Source: CAZGAQ01 sp964523405
Lineage (GTDB): Bacteria; Planctomycetota; Phycisphaerae; UBA1845; Fen-1342
Reading direction: 5' to 3'
Assembly (NCBI GenBank): GCA_964523405.1
Contig: CAZGAQ010000001.1
Span: forward strand, 124,001-188,000
Length of the DNA: 64,000 nucleotides
Shown: in pieces, positions 43,801 to 51,705 of the stretch
How the letters are laid out: every line of letters begins with the position of its first letter
How positions within the stretch are numbered: the stretch's first letter is position 1
Notes under the pieces: generated by a model
The model's database searches: none
The model's input: the letters and a program-made list of their open reading frames with translations, nothing else
What the model was told of the DNA's origin: nothing
Translations under genes and position numbers: made by a program

Positions 43801-46571
43801 GCGCGGCAGACGGCCTCGAACTCGGCGTCCGCGTCGGTGCCGGTGGGGCTCTGCAGCAACTTGTCCAGGTTTGACACCAGCGCGGCGGGCAGCTCCGCCG
43901 GGGCCGAGGTGGGCGTTGTCGTGGCCACTTGGGCACGGGCGAGTTGCGGTAACAAGGCCAGGGCGAGGAGCAATCCGGCCGCACGCGGTAGCGTGACGCG
44001 GTACCACTGCGACACGGGCAGACGGCGCACGACGATGTGCAGCAGGAAGCAGCCTAGCGCCGTGAGGGTGAGGTAGGGCCAGAGCTCGATAGCGCGGTGC
44101 GCCGAGAGGGTGGCCGTGGCCGCCTGCTGCGCGGCGCGCTGGCGCTGGGCGGTGATGTCGTCGAGGACGGGCTGATTCACGCCCAGGCCGGGCACTTCGC
44201 GCGGTGCGGGCAGAGCGAAGGCAGCCATTCCGCCGAGGGTGCCGCCGGTTGTGCGCGCCTGGAGCGTGCAGGTGCCGGGCGCGAGGCCGGTGAGCAGGGT
44301 GTTCCAATGCTGCGGGGCGATGGGGTCGAGCGTGATGGTTCGCACGGTTTGGCCGCCGGCGGTGACTTGCAGAGCGAGCGGGGCGGTGTCTTCGGGCGAC
44401 GTTGGCAAGGTGCTGGTGATGTCGACTTCGACGCCGGCGGCGCGCACACGCGGCAGGACACGGAGGGTCTGCGTGAGCCGCGCGCGTGCGGCGGAGCGGG
44501 CGAGGTTGGACCAGAGCGTGGCGTAGGGTGGCCAGGCGGCGAGGTCGCGCGACCACTCGCCGGCGGCGTGCGTGGTGAGTGCGGCGACAGCGCCGAGGCC
44601 GTACTGCCAGCGGGCAAGGATGGGCTGGGCCTGATCGGCGGTGAGGAGCACGTCGGCGGTGGGGCGCGGCTCGGTGAGGTTGTAGCCGGCGAGCGCCGGG
44701 GCCGTGGTGAAGTCGAGGCCCTGCAGCCAAGGAGCGTTGCCTTGCGGGTTGAGGGTGGCGCGGCGTTCGGCGAAGGGGGGCAGGAGCGTGTTCTGCGGCT
44801 GCTTGATGATGATCTCGGGCATGGTGAAGCGATCGGGGGCGGTGTAGAAGCGGCCGCGGCCCCACTGGGCGAGGCTGGAAAGGAAGGCGGAGTAGCGGCC
44901 GGGGCCGACGAGGACGGTGGAGACGGTGATGCCCTTGTCGGACATTTGCCGGATGAGGGGTTCGAAGGCGCCGGGCTCGACGCCGCCGTCGGTGAGGACG
45001 AGGACGTGGCGCGTGCGCGTGCGGACGTTGAGCAGGGCGTAGTAGGCTTCCTCGATGGCGGGGAGGATGACCGTGCCGCCGCCGGAGCTGAGGCGGTTGA
45101 GGGCGCGTTGCAGGTCGATGGCGTTGCCGGCGGACTGGATCGGGGCGGCCCAGCGTTTGGAGCCGTAGAACTCGACGATGCCGGCCTTGTCGTGCGGCTT
45201 GAGGCGGGCGAGGGCGAGGCGGGCGACCTCCTTGGCGAGGTCGACGCGGCCGCCGCCCATGCTGCCCGAAGTATCGATGATGATGACGAGCGTGCTGCTG
45301 GGGTCGCGCAGCTCGGCGGATTGCGAGCAGGCGACGGGGAGCAGGTCGGCGAGCGGGCTGTCGGCGTAACCGCCGGCGCCGAAGGAGCGCCGACCGCCGG
45401 TAACGATGAGGCCGAGACCGCTCGTGACGGCGGCGCGGAGCTGCTGCTGGGCGGTGGTGTCGAGGGCTTCGGCGGGCAGGTCGGCGAGGACGAGGGCGTC
45501 GAGGCGATCGAGGGCGCCGGGGGTGGCGAGGGCTTCGGCGGTCAGCGATTGCACGTGGGCGGCGCGCCCGAGGAGGTTGGCGATGGCGGCCGGGGTGCCC
45601 GGGTCGTCGGCGCTGGTGACAACGCCGACCTGCTGCGGCGGTTGGACAAAGACAGCCGCGGGGAGACGCGTGTGCTCCGGCGCGCGGTCCGAGTCACAGA
45701 CGAGCTGGACGTCGCAGGCCAGCGTGCCTTCTTCACTGAGGGGCAGGGGGCACATAATCGTCTGCTGCCCGGCTTGCAGGTGACAGGAGACGGAGGCGAG
45801 CGTGTCGCCGCCAGCGCGACGGATGACGAGCTGCGCGTCGGTGGGGGCGTCGGCCGCGACCAGCGCGGTCAGCTCGACCGTGGCGCCGACGCCGGCGGTG
45901 GGGGGTAGTAGCGCCGTACGGAGAATGACGGCGCCGGGGCGCGGCGTTTCGAGCGGGTGGACCTGAACACCGAGGCCGCGGTCGGCGAGGTGGCGCGCGG
46001 CAGCGGCGGCGTCGCCGTCCGTGGCGTACCCGTCGGTGTACAGGTGGAGCTCGCCGCGACCGGCGGCGGGGATGAGGGCGCCGGCGAGCTGCAGCGCATC
46101 CGCCACAGCGGAGCCGGGCGCGGCGCGAACGCCGTTGGGGTCACCGGTTGATGCCGGAGGTGCTGCGCCGCCCGTCTGGACGAGCACGGTGAACTCCGCG
46201 CGGGGGTCGGTGGCGTGGGCGAACTTCTCCGCGTCGGCGACGGCAGCGTGCTCTGCGAAGACGACCAGGCGCGGCGGCGGCGTGCCGGGCGGGCCGAGGA
46301 GTCTGCGCACGTCGGTTTGGGCGGCGGCCAGCTGCGCGGGGCCGACGCTGGCCGACAGGTCCACGACAGCGACGGTCGTCCAGGTCGTGGTGGGGCGTTG
46401 CAGGATCGGTTGCGCCAGCGCGAGGATGACGGCGGCGAGGGCGGCGATGCGCAGGGTGGTCACGACGGCGGCCGCACCGCGGCGCAGGCTCATGCGCTGC
46501 CGTGGGAGGAGCGCGAGCGGCGCAAGAGCCAGCGGCAGAAGCCACAGCAGATACGGCTGAGCAAAGACCAT
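37869..46571 (-). CDS. Giant BatA/vWA-type membrane protein fused to a TPR solenoid
   Basis: The frame is open for 2,900 residues from ATG 46571 (a GTG one codon earlier is also possible). The N-terminus has two BatA-like membrane helices (about 5-60) and a first vWA-like segment with DLSASV. Later comes a class I amidotransferase-like fold (ALVLADLPAEALD, GLIVTGGRRSFGAGGY) and a full vWA domain from about residue 425 with the metal motif IIIDTSGSM. A membrane helix is near 837. Then a signal-peptide-like stretch starts at V853 (WYRVTLPRAAGLLLALALLPQLARAQ), followed by about 2,000 residues of TPR-like repeats, Ala/Asp/Leu-rich. Planctomycetes normally carry the vWA part and the TPR part as separate genes; here they are one. 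It is the last gene of the MoxR operon. Confidence 0.85.
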   Translation of the reverse strand: MVFAQPYLLWLLPLALAPLALLPRQRMSLRRGAAAVVTTLRIAALAAVILALAQPILQRPTTTWTTVAVVDLSASVGPAQLAAAQTDVRRLLGPPGTPPPRLVVFAEHAAVADAEKFAHATDPRAEFTVLVQTGGAAPPASTGDPNGVRAAPGSAVADALQLAGALIPAAGRGELHLYTDGYATDGDAAAAARHLADRGLGVQVHPLETPRPGAVILRTALLPPTAGVGATVELTALVAADAPTDAQLVIRRAGGDTLASVSCHLQAGQQTIMCPLPLSEEGTLACDVQLVCDSDRAPEHTRLPAAVFVQPPQQVGVVTSADDPGTPAAIANLLGRAAHVQSLTAEALATPGALDRLDALVLADLPAEALDTTAQQQLRAAVTSGLGLIVTGGRRSFGAGGYADSPLADLLPVACSQSAELRDPSSTLVIIIDTSGSMGGGRVDLAKEVARLALARLKPHDKAGIVEFYGSKRWAAPIQSAGNAIDLQRALNRLSSGGGTVILPAIEEAYYALLNVRTRTRHVLVLTDGGVEPGAFEPLIRQMSDKGITVSTVLVGPGRYSAFLSSLAQWGRGRFYTAPDRFTMPEIIIKQPQNTLLPPFAERRATLNPQGNAPWLQGLDFTTAPALAGYNLTEPRPTADVLLTADQAQPILARWQYGLGAVAALTTHAAGEWSRDLAAWPPYATLWSNLARSAARARLTQTLRVLPRVRAAGVEVDITSTLPTSPEDTAPLALQVTAGGQTVRTITLDPIAPQHWNTLLTGLAPGTCTLQARTTGGTLGGMAAFALPAPREVPGLGVNQPVLDDITAQRQRAAQQAATATLSAHRAIELWPYLTLTALGCFLLHIVVRRLPVSQWYRVTLPRAAGLLLALALLPQLARAQVATTTPTSAPAELPAALVSNLDKLLQSPTGTDADAEFEAVCRAVLARDGHLDALVAHLRKAGLTDDDTIAAPLAAHWLARAAARNGDLQLARDVLEPLTKQPAVGTDVSAELGRVEEQLGHESAALKWLTRALQQAATPEARFALQVRRALLAYDIDDARAAGAALRAAAEIDLANAPGAARAYAAQLAALHTDFTLATELVGPTAPQSARPFHDHLFRGHWQLHAGHADAARAEFRAALAAAPLPRDRRYACERIIASARDDRSLPALADAWLAEPNATPEQARALVEVLRELGRPDDALAVLRRAAASSTAGPTEAETSLEQDAITLAIEAGRLDAAQAAYQALIERAPHVAEWPAGLARLYLLQDRPAEARAVLQTAIDRHTDAASLLALADAAGQLALDDVALTAAHRAADTGPGARVSALLFEAELARRRGQGDRALEIVAQAAEAAGTDDSQVLRVAETYERYGDKARALEYFRRLQEQSGSEDLLVRVAWLLEENERYDEARAMWRTLWNTTRNTARAAQAEERLLDLTSQKGNLAELAIELEERLEAGQATQRELQLLVNIYTTANDPVSAAEILHEYARQSGQQVPALVQLSRVYLACNQFGRCRSTLEQLVVADPNNAGDYLQQLAVMAIERKQPAEALAALDRLRAVTTSSALADEYSAGVLALAGLPREAAAAYGRLLTRYPDRIDALLLWGGALKTAGEGARAVARFQQLTEEADADDLFAVAVDGLLNLEPGPPALRAALRRVYARLAADPEKLFLYRLAGDLHEALNRTAAMRAVLEQAVLVAGEQRSPLLRELMDSARADGVDASVVELGRSLLALGEEVPPQVLLDLGETLLKNGDVGQAAHTFARAAASGDYAAIQQRIATVYEDAGRPADADRVVRLLLVAEPDDVQLLIRSARLCQQLDQPQRAAASYWRALELMLGRLPAAVDAAASAPDKEQPDRMRVAVRKQATNLDEIGQSFDVAVRGLLHACATDAQRDELLSLLPERATSELAALAAANGNGTATLSRFPRLERLATLVRHAAFALRRPDVADDLDRALVAKLPKDRKLRATVIQHRLDWGLEARAESFIDPDSATDLPVELVAARLIRDPHSLTGTAPPKLTAALVTRVLPLLIATNQLEAARQVLRRFTPESAGDAGQTVAPTMVAGALALQDADTLRLWTLAWLDACLRQGGGALSTNLAACVRATWNHLADTDRATVVARLARALETLTGEPRLRIEWLHYRLAQALPTPAGDLTRLATDAGSAATLSARDAAELLDAMPAGDRAAFLQAVAAARPAPGLRTFLLDLGNSLEQPLDDDLGTQIAQLFAAAPRPKVEAEQAYSQLARAGWNRNPAFLPAATRIIATLRKEAPDDLATLTATARVQQATGQREDTAALVRKGVDRVLAAKAPDFRLRSMLEDLAGTLTPAEFDDLLTTLRERAQTAAAPVVPLFALGALLEQAGRLDEAGDAYVTAFNQTTALRPVNQRLIDVLTRTGRNAELAHLLGTRLTVAGMEQTVEWRALALACCQVYDLPGAARAADRDSGPLAPVQAMQVARLAGDTAAARSVLLRFIAKNQAENKFFTPVWPRDPSPGGLVGWLADNAVARRDRPDVYAALADLPFAATEYAGLWRTLLPAQRDAAQLATARVRAARAAGQPDTIAAELRDGLQRDAVTTHDRLLAVTLINHDPNAFPADLAPLLDAALLFADPGEGDGFGNLARGNLALGRHAQAQAILRWCVAREAAGGYTTTRSDDRIQRVEDFAACAPGDALTPAAWRALAPTPLDNPSDLLEAAWLAQPDHSDTARLARIRALLQTPRGADFRQTLATLGRLDAAAGRSDDLASAARRLLEVSTKDRGSSADVIDVTKLLPTSAERATQQGAAQTVAATIDAQLTAGKLYPIVAVRTLCLLGNWCATHDLPEPARQLLDRARPLSPTPNESWLWLADLARACGDDSLAEQLERELLPRKLLPVLRLPALLDRIEQQEGQAAADALAAEARTYTSHPDIVRRAARHAGP

Positions 46572-46599
46572 CACACGACCTTATCCAGCGCGGCGCGGA

Positions 46600-48294
46600 C
46601 TAAACGATGCGGCCGCGCATGTGCAGCAGAGCCTCGACGAGGAGGAGGCTGCCTGCGAGTACCAGGGCGATTTCGAACCAGGCCGGCGCGGCGCGGCCGT
46701 GCGCGGCGGATGGGGCGGAGCCGGTGGTCGGCAGCGGCTGTGCGACGTCGCTGGCGTGGCGAGAGCCGGCCAGGGGCTGCAGCGCCTGTGGTGTACTTGC
46801 GACCGGGGGCCAGCCGGGATCGTTGTCGATGCGTTCGGTCGGCAGCGTGAGGCGCTCGTCGTCCCAGCCGGCGAGCTGATGCAGGGCGCGGATCAGCAGG
46901 ACGGCAAACGCGGGTTGACGCGTCACGGGTGCTTCGGGATCGAGCAGCGCCAGCGAGAGGTCGAGACGGGGGGGCTGGGCCGCGGGATTCCAGGTGGCCA
47001 GGGCGCTCGTGCCCGCCTGCAGCAGTGTGATCGTCGCGGGATCGGCCGTCGGCAGCGCGGGACCGGCGGCGCACGTAGCGCCGGCGAAGTCGAGATTGGC
47101 GAGGAGGGCACCGGCGGGGCCCGTTTCCAGCGCCGTGCCGGCGGCGACATCGCGGCCGGCGGTGTGGACGATGATCGCGGGGCGGTTTCCGGAGGCGTCG
47201 GCGGGGGCGCCGCTGTCACGCACTTCAACGTCGGTCGGTGTGCCCGGGGCGACGATGCGGACCGCGGGGTCGCTGGTCAGCATGGCCCGCAGGCACGCGG
47301 GGGCGTCGGCCGGCAGGGCGGCGCGGATGGGGCGACGCAGCGGCAGGCGGAAGCGGGCGGTGCTGTCGGCGGGCACGGCGTCGGCGGGCTCGAGTTGCAG
47401 GGTCAGCTCGCGGCCGTCGGCGGCGAGGTCGGCGAGGGTGAAGTCCTGGGTGGCGCCGGGGGCGAGCGTGGCGGTCTGTCGCAGGAGGACGGTTGCGTCA
47501 GTGCGTATCTGCAGCGTGATGTCGGCGGATGGCGCGCCCCAATGCCCGACGCGGGTGGTCAGGTGGCCACGCAGCGGGTTGGTTTCATCGGGGGTGAAGA
47601 CGGCGCCGACGATGGCGGCGTTGGTGGCGGGGCTGCCGACGGGGACGGTGTGCCACGGGACGTCGAGGCGCGCAGGCGTCTCATCGGTCGCGAGGGGGCG
47701 GTCGGTGACGAGGAGGATCTGCGGCTGCGGGCGGCCGCGCAGGAGCGACGCGGCCAGGCGCAGGGCGGAAGCGCGGGTGGCGGGCTGCGCGGCCGGACGC
47801 GCGGTCTGCAGACGCGCGGCGAGCAGGCAGCGGGGCTCGTCATAGCTGAGGAGCACGCGCGGCTGCGGGTCGGCGACGAGGACCGCCAAGGCGGAGGAGC
47901 TCGACGCGTTGTTGGCTACGGCGCGGGTGGCGGCTTGGGCGGCGGACCAGCGCGTGTCGCCGGAGGTGGCCGCGGGAGCCGCGAGCGACATGCCGGCGTC
48001 GAGGACGATGACGGTGGTGGCACGCTGCGCGGCGCGGCTGGTCGGCTCGGGTTGCCCCAGCGCGAGCGCGAGCAGAGCGGCGATCAAGAGCAGGAAGGCG
48101 TAGGTGCGCGGGTGGCGGAACTGGTGGAACAGGGCGCGGGCCGGGGCGGCCTCGATGGCCTCCGACCAAAAGAGGGTGGTGACGACGCGCACCTGCGGGC
48201 GGCGGATGCGGAGCAGGTGGAAAAGGGCGAGGCCGGCGGCGCAGGCGCCGATCAGCGTGAGGACTGCCCAGGCTGGCCAACCGAGTAGGGTCAT
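46600..48294 (-). CDS. BatA-type membrane protein with degenerate vWA-like domain
   Basis: From ATG 48294 the protein is 564 residues. A TTG at 48303, overlapping the DUF58 stop, is an alternative. The N-terminus has two membrane helices enclosing HLLRIRRPQVRVVTTLFWSEAIEAAPARALFHQFRHPRTYAFLLLIAA, the BatA N-terminal signature. A Rossmann-like vWA fold follows, with VIVLDAGMSLAA where a metal motif would read DxSxS, so metal binding is probably lost. The C-terminus has one more hydrophobic anchor (FEIALVLAGSLLLVEALLHM). It lies between DUF58 and the giant vWA/TPR protein, an arrangement conserved in planctomycetes. Confidence 0.83.
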   Translation of the reverse strand: MTLLGWPAWAVLTLIGACAAGLALFHLLRIRRPQVRVVTTLFWSEAIEAAPARALFHQFRHPRTYAFLLLIAALLALALGQPEPTSRAAQRATTVIVLDAGMSLAAPAATSGDTRWSAAQAATRAVANNASSSSALAVLVADPQPRVLLSYDEPRCLLAARLQTARPAAQPATRASALRLAASLLRGRPQPQILLVTDRPLATDETPARLDVPWHTVPVGSPATNAAIVGAVFTPDETNPLRGHLTTRVGHWGAPSADITLQIRTDATVLLRQTATLAPGATQDFTLADLAADGRELTLQLEPADAVPADSTARFRLPLRRPIRAALPADAPACLRAMLTSDPAVRIVAPGTPTDVEVRDSGAPADASGNRPAIIVHTAGRDVAAGTALETGPAGALLANLDFAGATCAAGPALPTADPATITLLQAGTSALATWNPAAQPPRLDLSLALLDPEAPVTRQPAFAVLLIRALHQLAGWDDERLTLPTERIDNDPGWPPVASTPQALQPLAGSRHASDVAQPLPTTGSAPSAAHGRAAPAWFEIALVLAGSLLLVEALLHMRGRIV

Positions 48295-48299
48295 CGTCG

Positions 48300-49178
48300 T
48301 CAAGTCACCAAGGTTCCGGCGCGGAAGAGGTCGCGAAGTTGCGGTAGCACGGGCTGGTCGGCGTCCAGGCGCAGGTGGGCGGCGCGACGGCGCACGGCGA
48401 AGGCATGCAGGGCGTCGTTGAAGCGCGCGTAGGCGGCCTGATAGCGGGCGAGCACGCGCGGCGTGGCGGCGACGTCGACCTGCTGGTGCGTCTCGCAGTC
48501 CACGAAGGTGAATTCGCCGGGTACGTCGGGCGCGGCGTCCGTGGCGCGGACGAGCTGCACGAGCAGCAGGCGGTGGCGGACCGAGCCGAGGGCGGCGAGC
48601 ACGGGCGCGAGGCCGCCCGGGTCGAAGAAATCCGAGATCACGACGAGCAGGCCGGGGCGCAGCGGCAGGGCGGCGAAGCGCCGGATGGCGCGGACGAGGC
48701 CGGTTTGGCCGGCGGGGCCGAGACGCGTGAGATAGTCGAGGATGCGCGGAAGGCTCGCCTTGCCGCTGGTGGGGGCGAGCGGAGCGACGAGGTCGGCGCC
48801 GAAGGGATAGAGGCCGACGCGGTCGAGCTGGTTGAGGGCGACGGCAGCGATGACGGCGGCCATGCGGCGGGCGGCGTCGGCCCGCGGGGGCGTTTCGAGG
48901 AAAAGGGAGTCGCTGACGTCGAGGAGGACGTAGGCGGCCAGGTCCTCCGGTTGCTCGAAGACGCGCAGGACCAGGCGGTGGCTGCGGCGGTAGACGTTCC
49001 AGTCCACGCGGCGGAGATCGTCGCCGGGGACGTAGGCGCGGAAGTCGCGGAACTCCTGGCCGGCGCCGCGGTCGCGCGAGCGGTGCTCGGCGGGACGTCC
49101 GCCGGCGGGGACCTGGCGGGCGACGATGCGCAGCGGGGCGAGGCCGCGAATGAACTCGTCGGTGAAGAGCGTGCTCAT
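48300..49178 (-). CDS. DUF58 domain protein
   Basis: This 292-residue protein has the DUF58 core with AGQEFRDFRAYVPGDDLRRVDWNVYRRSHRLVLRVFEQ and a vWA-like fold (AAYVLLDVSDSLFLE, VVISDFFDPGG). DUF58 proteins nearly always sit beside a MoxR ATPase and are thought to be its partners in protein assembly or metal insertion. The gene starts one base after the MoxR stop, so they are coupled. There is no signal peptide, so it is probably cytoplasmic or peripheral to the membrane. Confidence 0.93.
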   Translation of the reverse strand: MSTLFTDEFIRGLAPLRIVARQVPAGGRPAEHRSRDRGAGQEFRDFRAYVPGDDLRRVDWNVYRRSHRLVLRVFEQPEDLAAYVLLDVSDSLFLETPPRADAARRMAAVIAAVALNQLDRVGLYPFGADLVAPLAPTSGKASLPRILDYLTRLGPAGQTGLVRAIRRFAALPLRPGLLVVISDFFDPGGLAPVLAALGSVRHRLLLVQLVRATDAAPDVPGEFTFVDCETHQQVDVAATPRVLARYQAAYARFNDALHAFAVRRRAAHLRLDADQPVLPQLRDLFRAGTLVT

Positions 49179-49179
49179 G

Positions 49180-50196
<1,017 letters not shown>

Positions 50197-50202
50197 CGTG
50201 GG

Positions 50203-51705
50203 CTACTCTTGGGGCTGGGGGGATGGCGCGGGCGCCGCGGTCGCGGCGGCCTGCGTGTGTAAGGCGATCAGGTAGTCGCGCACGCGCGCGGCAAAGCCGG
50301 CCGGGATCTCCCAGCGCGGCAGGGGAGACTCAGGAGCGGCACGTGCGGCGGCCGGCGCGGGCTGCGCGGCGTCACCGGGCGTGGCCGCGGGAGGCACGCG
50401 CTCCTGTGTGACCTTGGTCGGGCCGGGGCCCATGCGGCCGCGGACGAAATCCGGCACGGGGACGCCGAGGACGAGGGAGGCGGTGCCGCGGGATTTCTTG
50501 GGCGGAGTCGGGCCGCCGCGGCCGGCGCCGGGCATGCCCTGGTCGGAACTGATGCCGAGCTCGCGCGTGGGGGAGTCGTTGCGGTCCTTGAGGGAGGGCT
50601 GGACGCCGCCGCGCTGCGAGCTGTTGCGGGATTCGTCCGGGGTGGGTTCGTCAGTCTCGGTGTCCTGCTGCTCCGCTTCGGTGGCATCGCGCTGGGACCA
50701 GTTGTGCTGAATGGGCGAGCGGCACAAGCCGGCCGCGGAGCCGGGCGTGGCGGAGGACTGCTCGCTGGTCAGGGTCTGGGCCTTGTTGGACTCGGGGCTG
50801 TCGACCGGTGGCGGCACGGGGGCGGACTTGCGCGGGGGACGCGCGGAGCGCTTGGCGGCCGGCGAGCCGGCACCGCCGCTGGCCTCGCCGCTCATGCCGA
50901 CGGGCTGCTCGGAGAAGACGGCCTGTGCGCTGGTGCCGCGCGCGGCGCCGCCGGTGGAGGCGATGGTACGCTGGCCGGCGGGCGTGGCGCGGGCGACCTC
51001 GGTCGGAGTGCCGGGCGCGGCGGCGGCGGTGGACGTGCGCGGTGGCGGAGCGGGCGGATTGGGCGGTGGATCGCGCCGGGCGCCGGCATCCGACGGGCGA
51101 TCGCTCGTGGTGGTGGCGAGAGACGCAGGCGCAGGCGTGCCGCGATCCTGCCAGGTCGGCAGGGCGAAGCGCCACTGGGCGGCGAGGTTGAGGAGCAGGA
51201 ACAGGGCGCCGGCGCCCGCGATGCGCCGCCAGGGCAGTGTGACGGCGGCAGCATAGGGGGTCGCCGCCGCGAGGCGGTGGGCCGCGGCGAGACCGTCGGC
51301 GATGGCGGCCAGGGCGAAGTCGGACGGGGCCGTCTCACGCGTGAAGGCGACGGCGATGGCAATGCGGTTGTGCTCACCGGCGCCGAGGTCGAGGCGCTCG
51401 GCGACCTCGCGCAGCGACGGGTGGCGGCGCAAGACGGCGAGCGTCACGCGGACGTAGGGCAGCCAGAGGGCGAGCAGCAGAATCACGATGTAGAGCGGGG
51501 GACTGACGGACGTCTCCGCGCCGCGTGCCGTGCGGACCAAGCTGACCAGGGCGTAGCCGAAGGCGGCCAGGAGGAGGAGGCCGGCGGCCTGCCAGGTGGC
51601 CGCGGGCAGCGCGGCGCGCCACGCTGCCCTGCGCACCTTGCGCGTGGCGGTAGCGAGCAGACGCTCGAGTTCTGCGTGGGCGAGGTTGGGCGCCGAAGCA
51701 GTCAT
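50203..51705 (-). CDS. Membrane-anchored protein with long Pro/Ser-rich linker (MoxR operon)
   Basis: ATG 51705 overlaps the upstream stop (ATGA) and gives 500 residues. Residues about 38-100 hold a helical segment plus two membrane helices (AGLLLLAAFGYALVSLVRTA and LYIVILLLALWLPYVRVTLAVL). A further hydrophobic helix follows near 185 (IAGAGALFLLLNLAAQW). About residues 200-440 form a low-complexity Pro/Ala/Ser/Thr/Gln linker. The end (RWEIPAGFAARVRDYLIALHTQAA) is a short amphipathic helix. No enzyme domain is visible. Position between the protease-like gene and MoxR suggests it is part of the membrane assembly. Function unknown. Confidence 0.8.
   Translation of the reverse strand: MTASAPNLAHAELERLLATATRKVRRAAWRAALPAATWQAAGLLLLAAFGYALVSLVRTARGAETSVSPPLYIVILLLALWLPYVRVTLAVLRRHPSLREVAERLDLGAGEHNRIAIAVAFTRETAPSDFALAAIADGLAAAHRLAAATPYAAAVTLPWRRIAGAGALFLLLNLAAQWRFALPTWQDRGTPAPASLATTTSDRPSDAGARRDPPPNPPAPPPRTSTAAAAPGTPTEVARATPAGQRTIASTGGAARGTSAQAVFSEQPVGMSGEASGGAGSPAAKRSARPPRKSAPVPPPVDSPESNKAQTLTSEQSSATPGSAAGLCRSPIQHNWSQRDATEAEQQDTETDEPTPDESRNSSQRGGVQPSLKDRNDSPTRELGISSDQGMPGAGRGGPTPPKKSRGTASLVLGVPVPDFVRGRMGPGPTKVTQERVPPAATPGDAAQPAPAAARAAPESPLPRWEIPAGFAARVRDYLIALHTQAAATAAPAPSPQPQE

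Noticed and set aside
39420..43874. A very long plus-strand frame with Gly/Ala/Glu-rich sequence opposite the giant gene
   Set aside because: It mirrors the codons of the real minus-strand gene. Strong GC and strand bias remove stops, and it has no family motif or fitting start.
44097..45908. A plus-strand gene opposite the vWA module
   Set aside because: It is Gly/Glu/Arg-rich shadow sequence; the minus strand holds the vWA gene with clear motifs.
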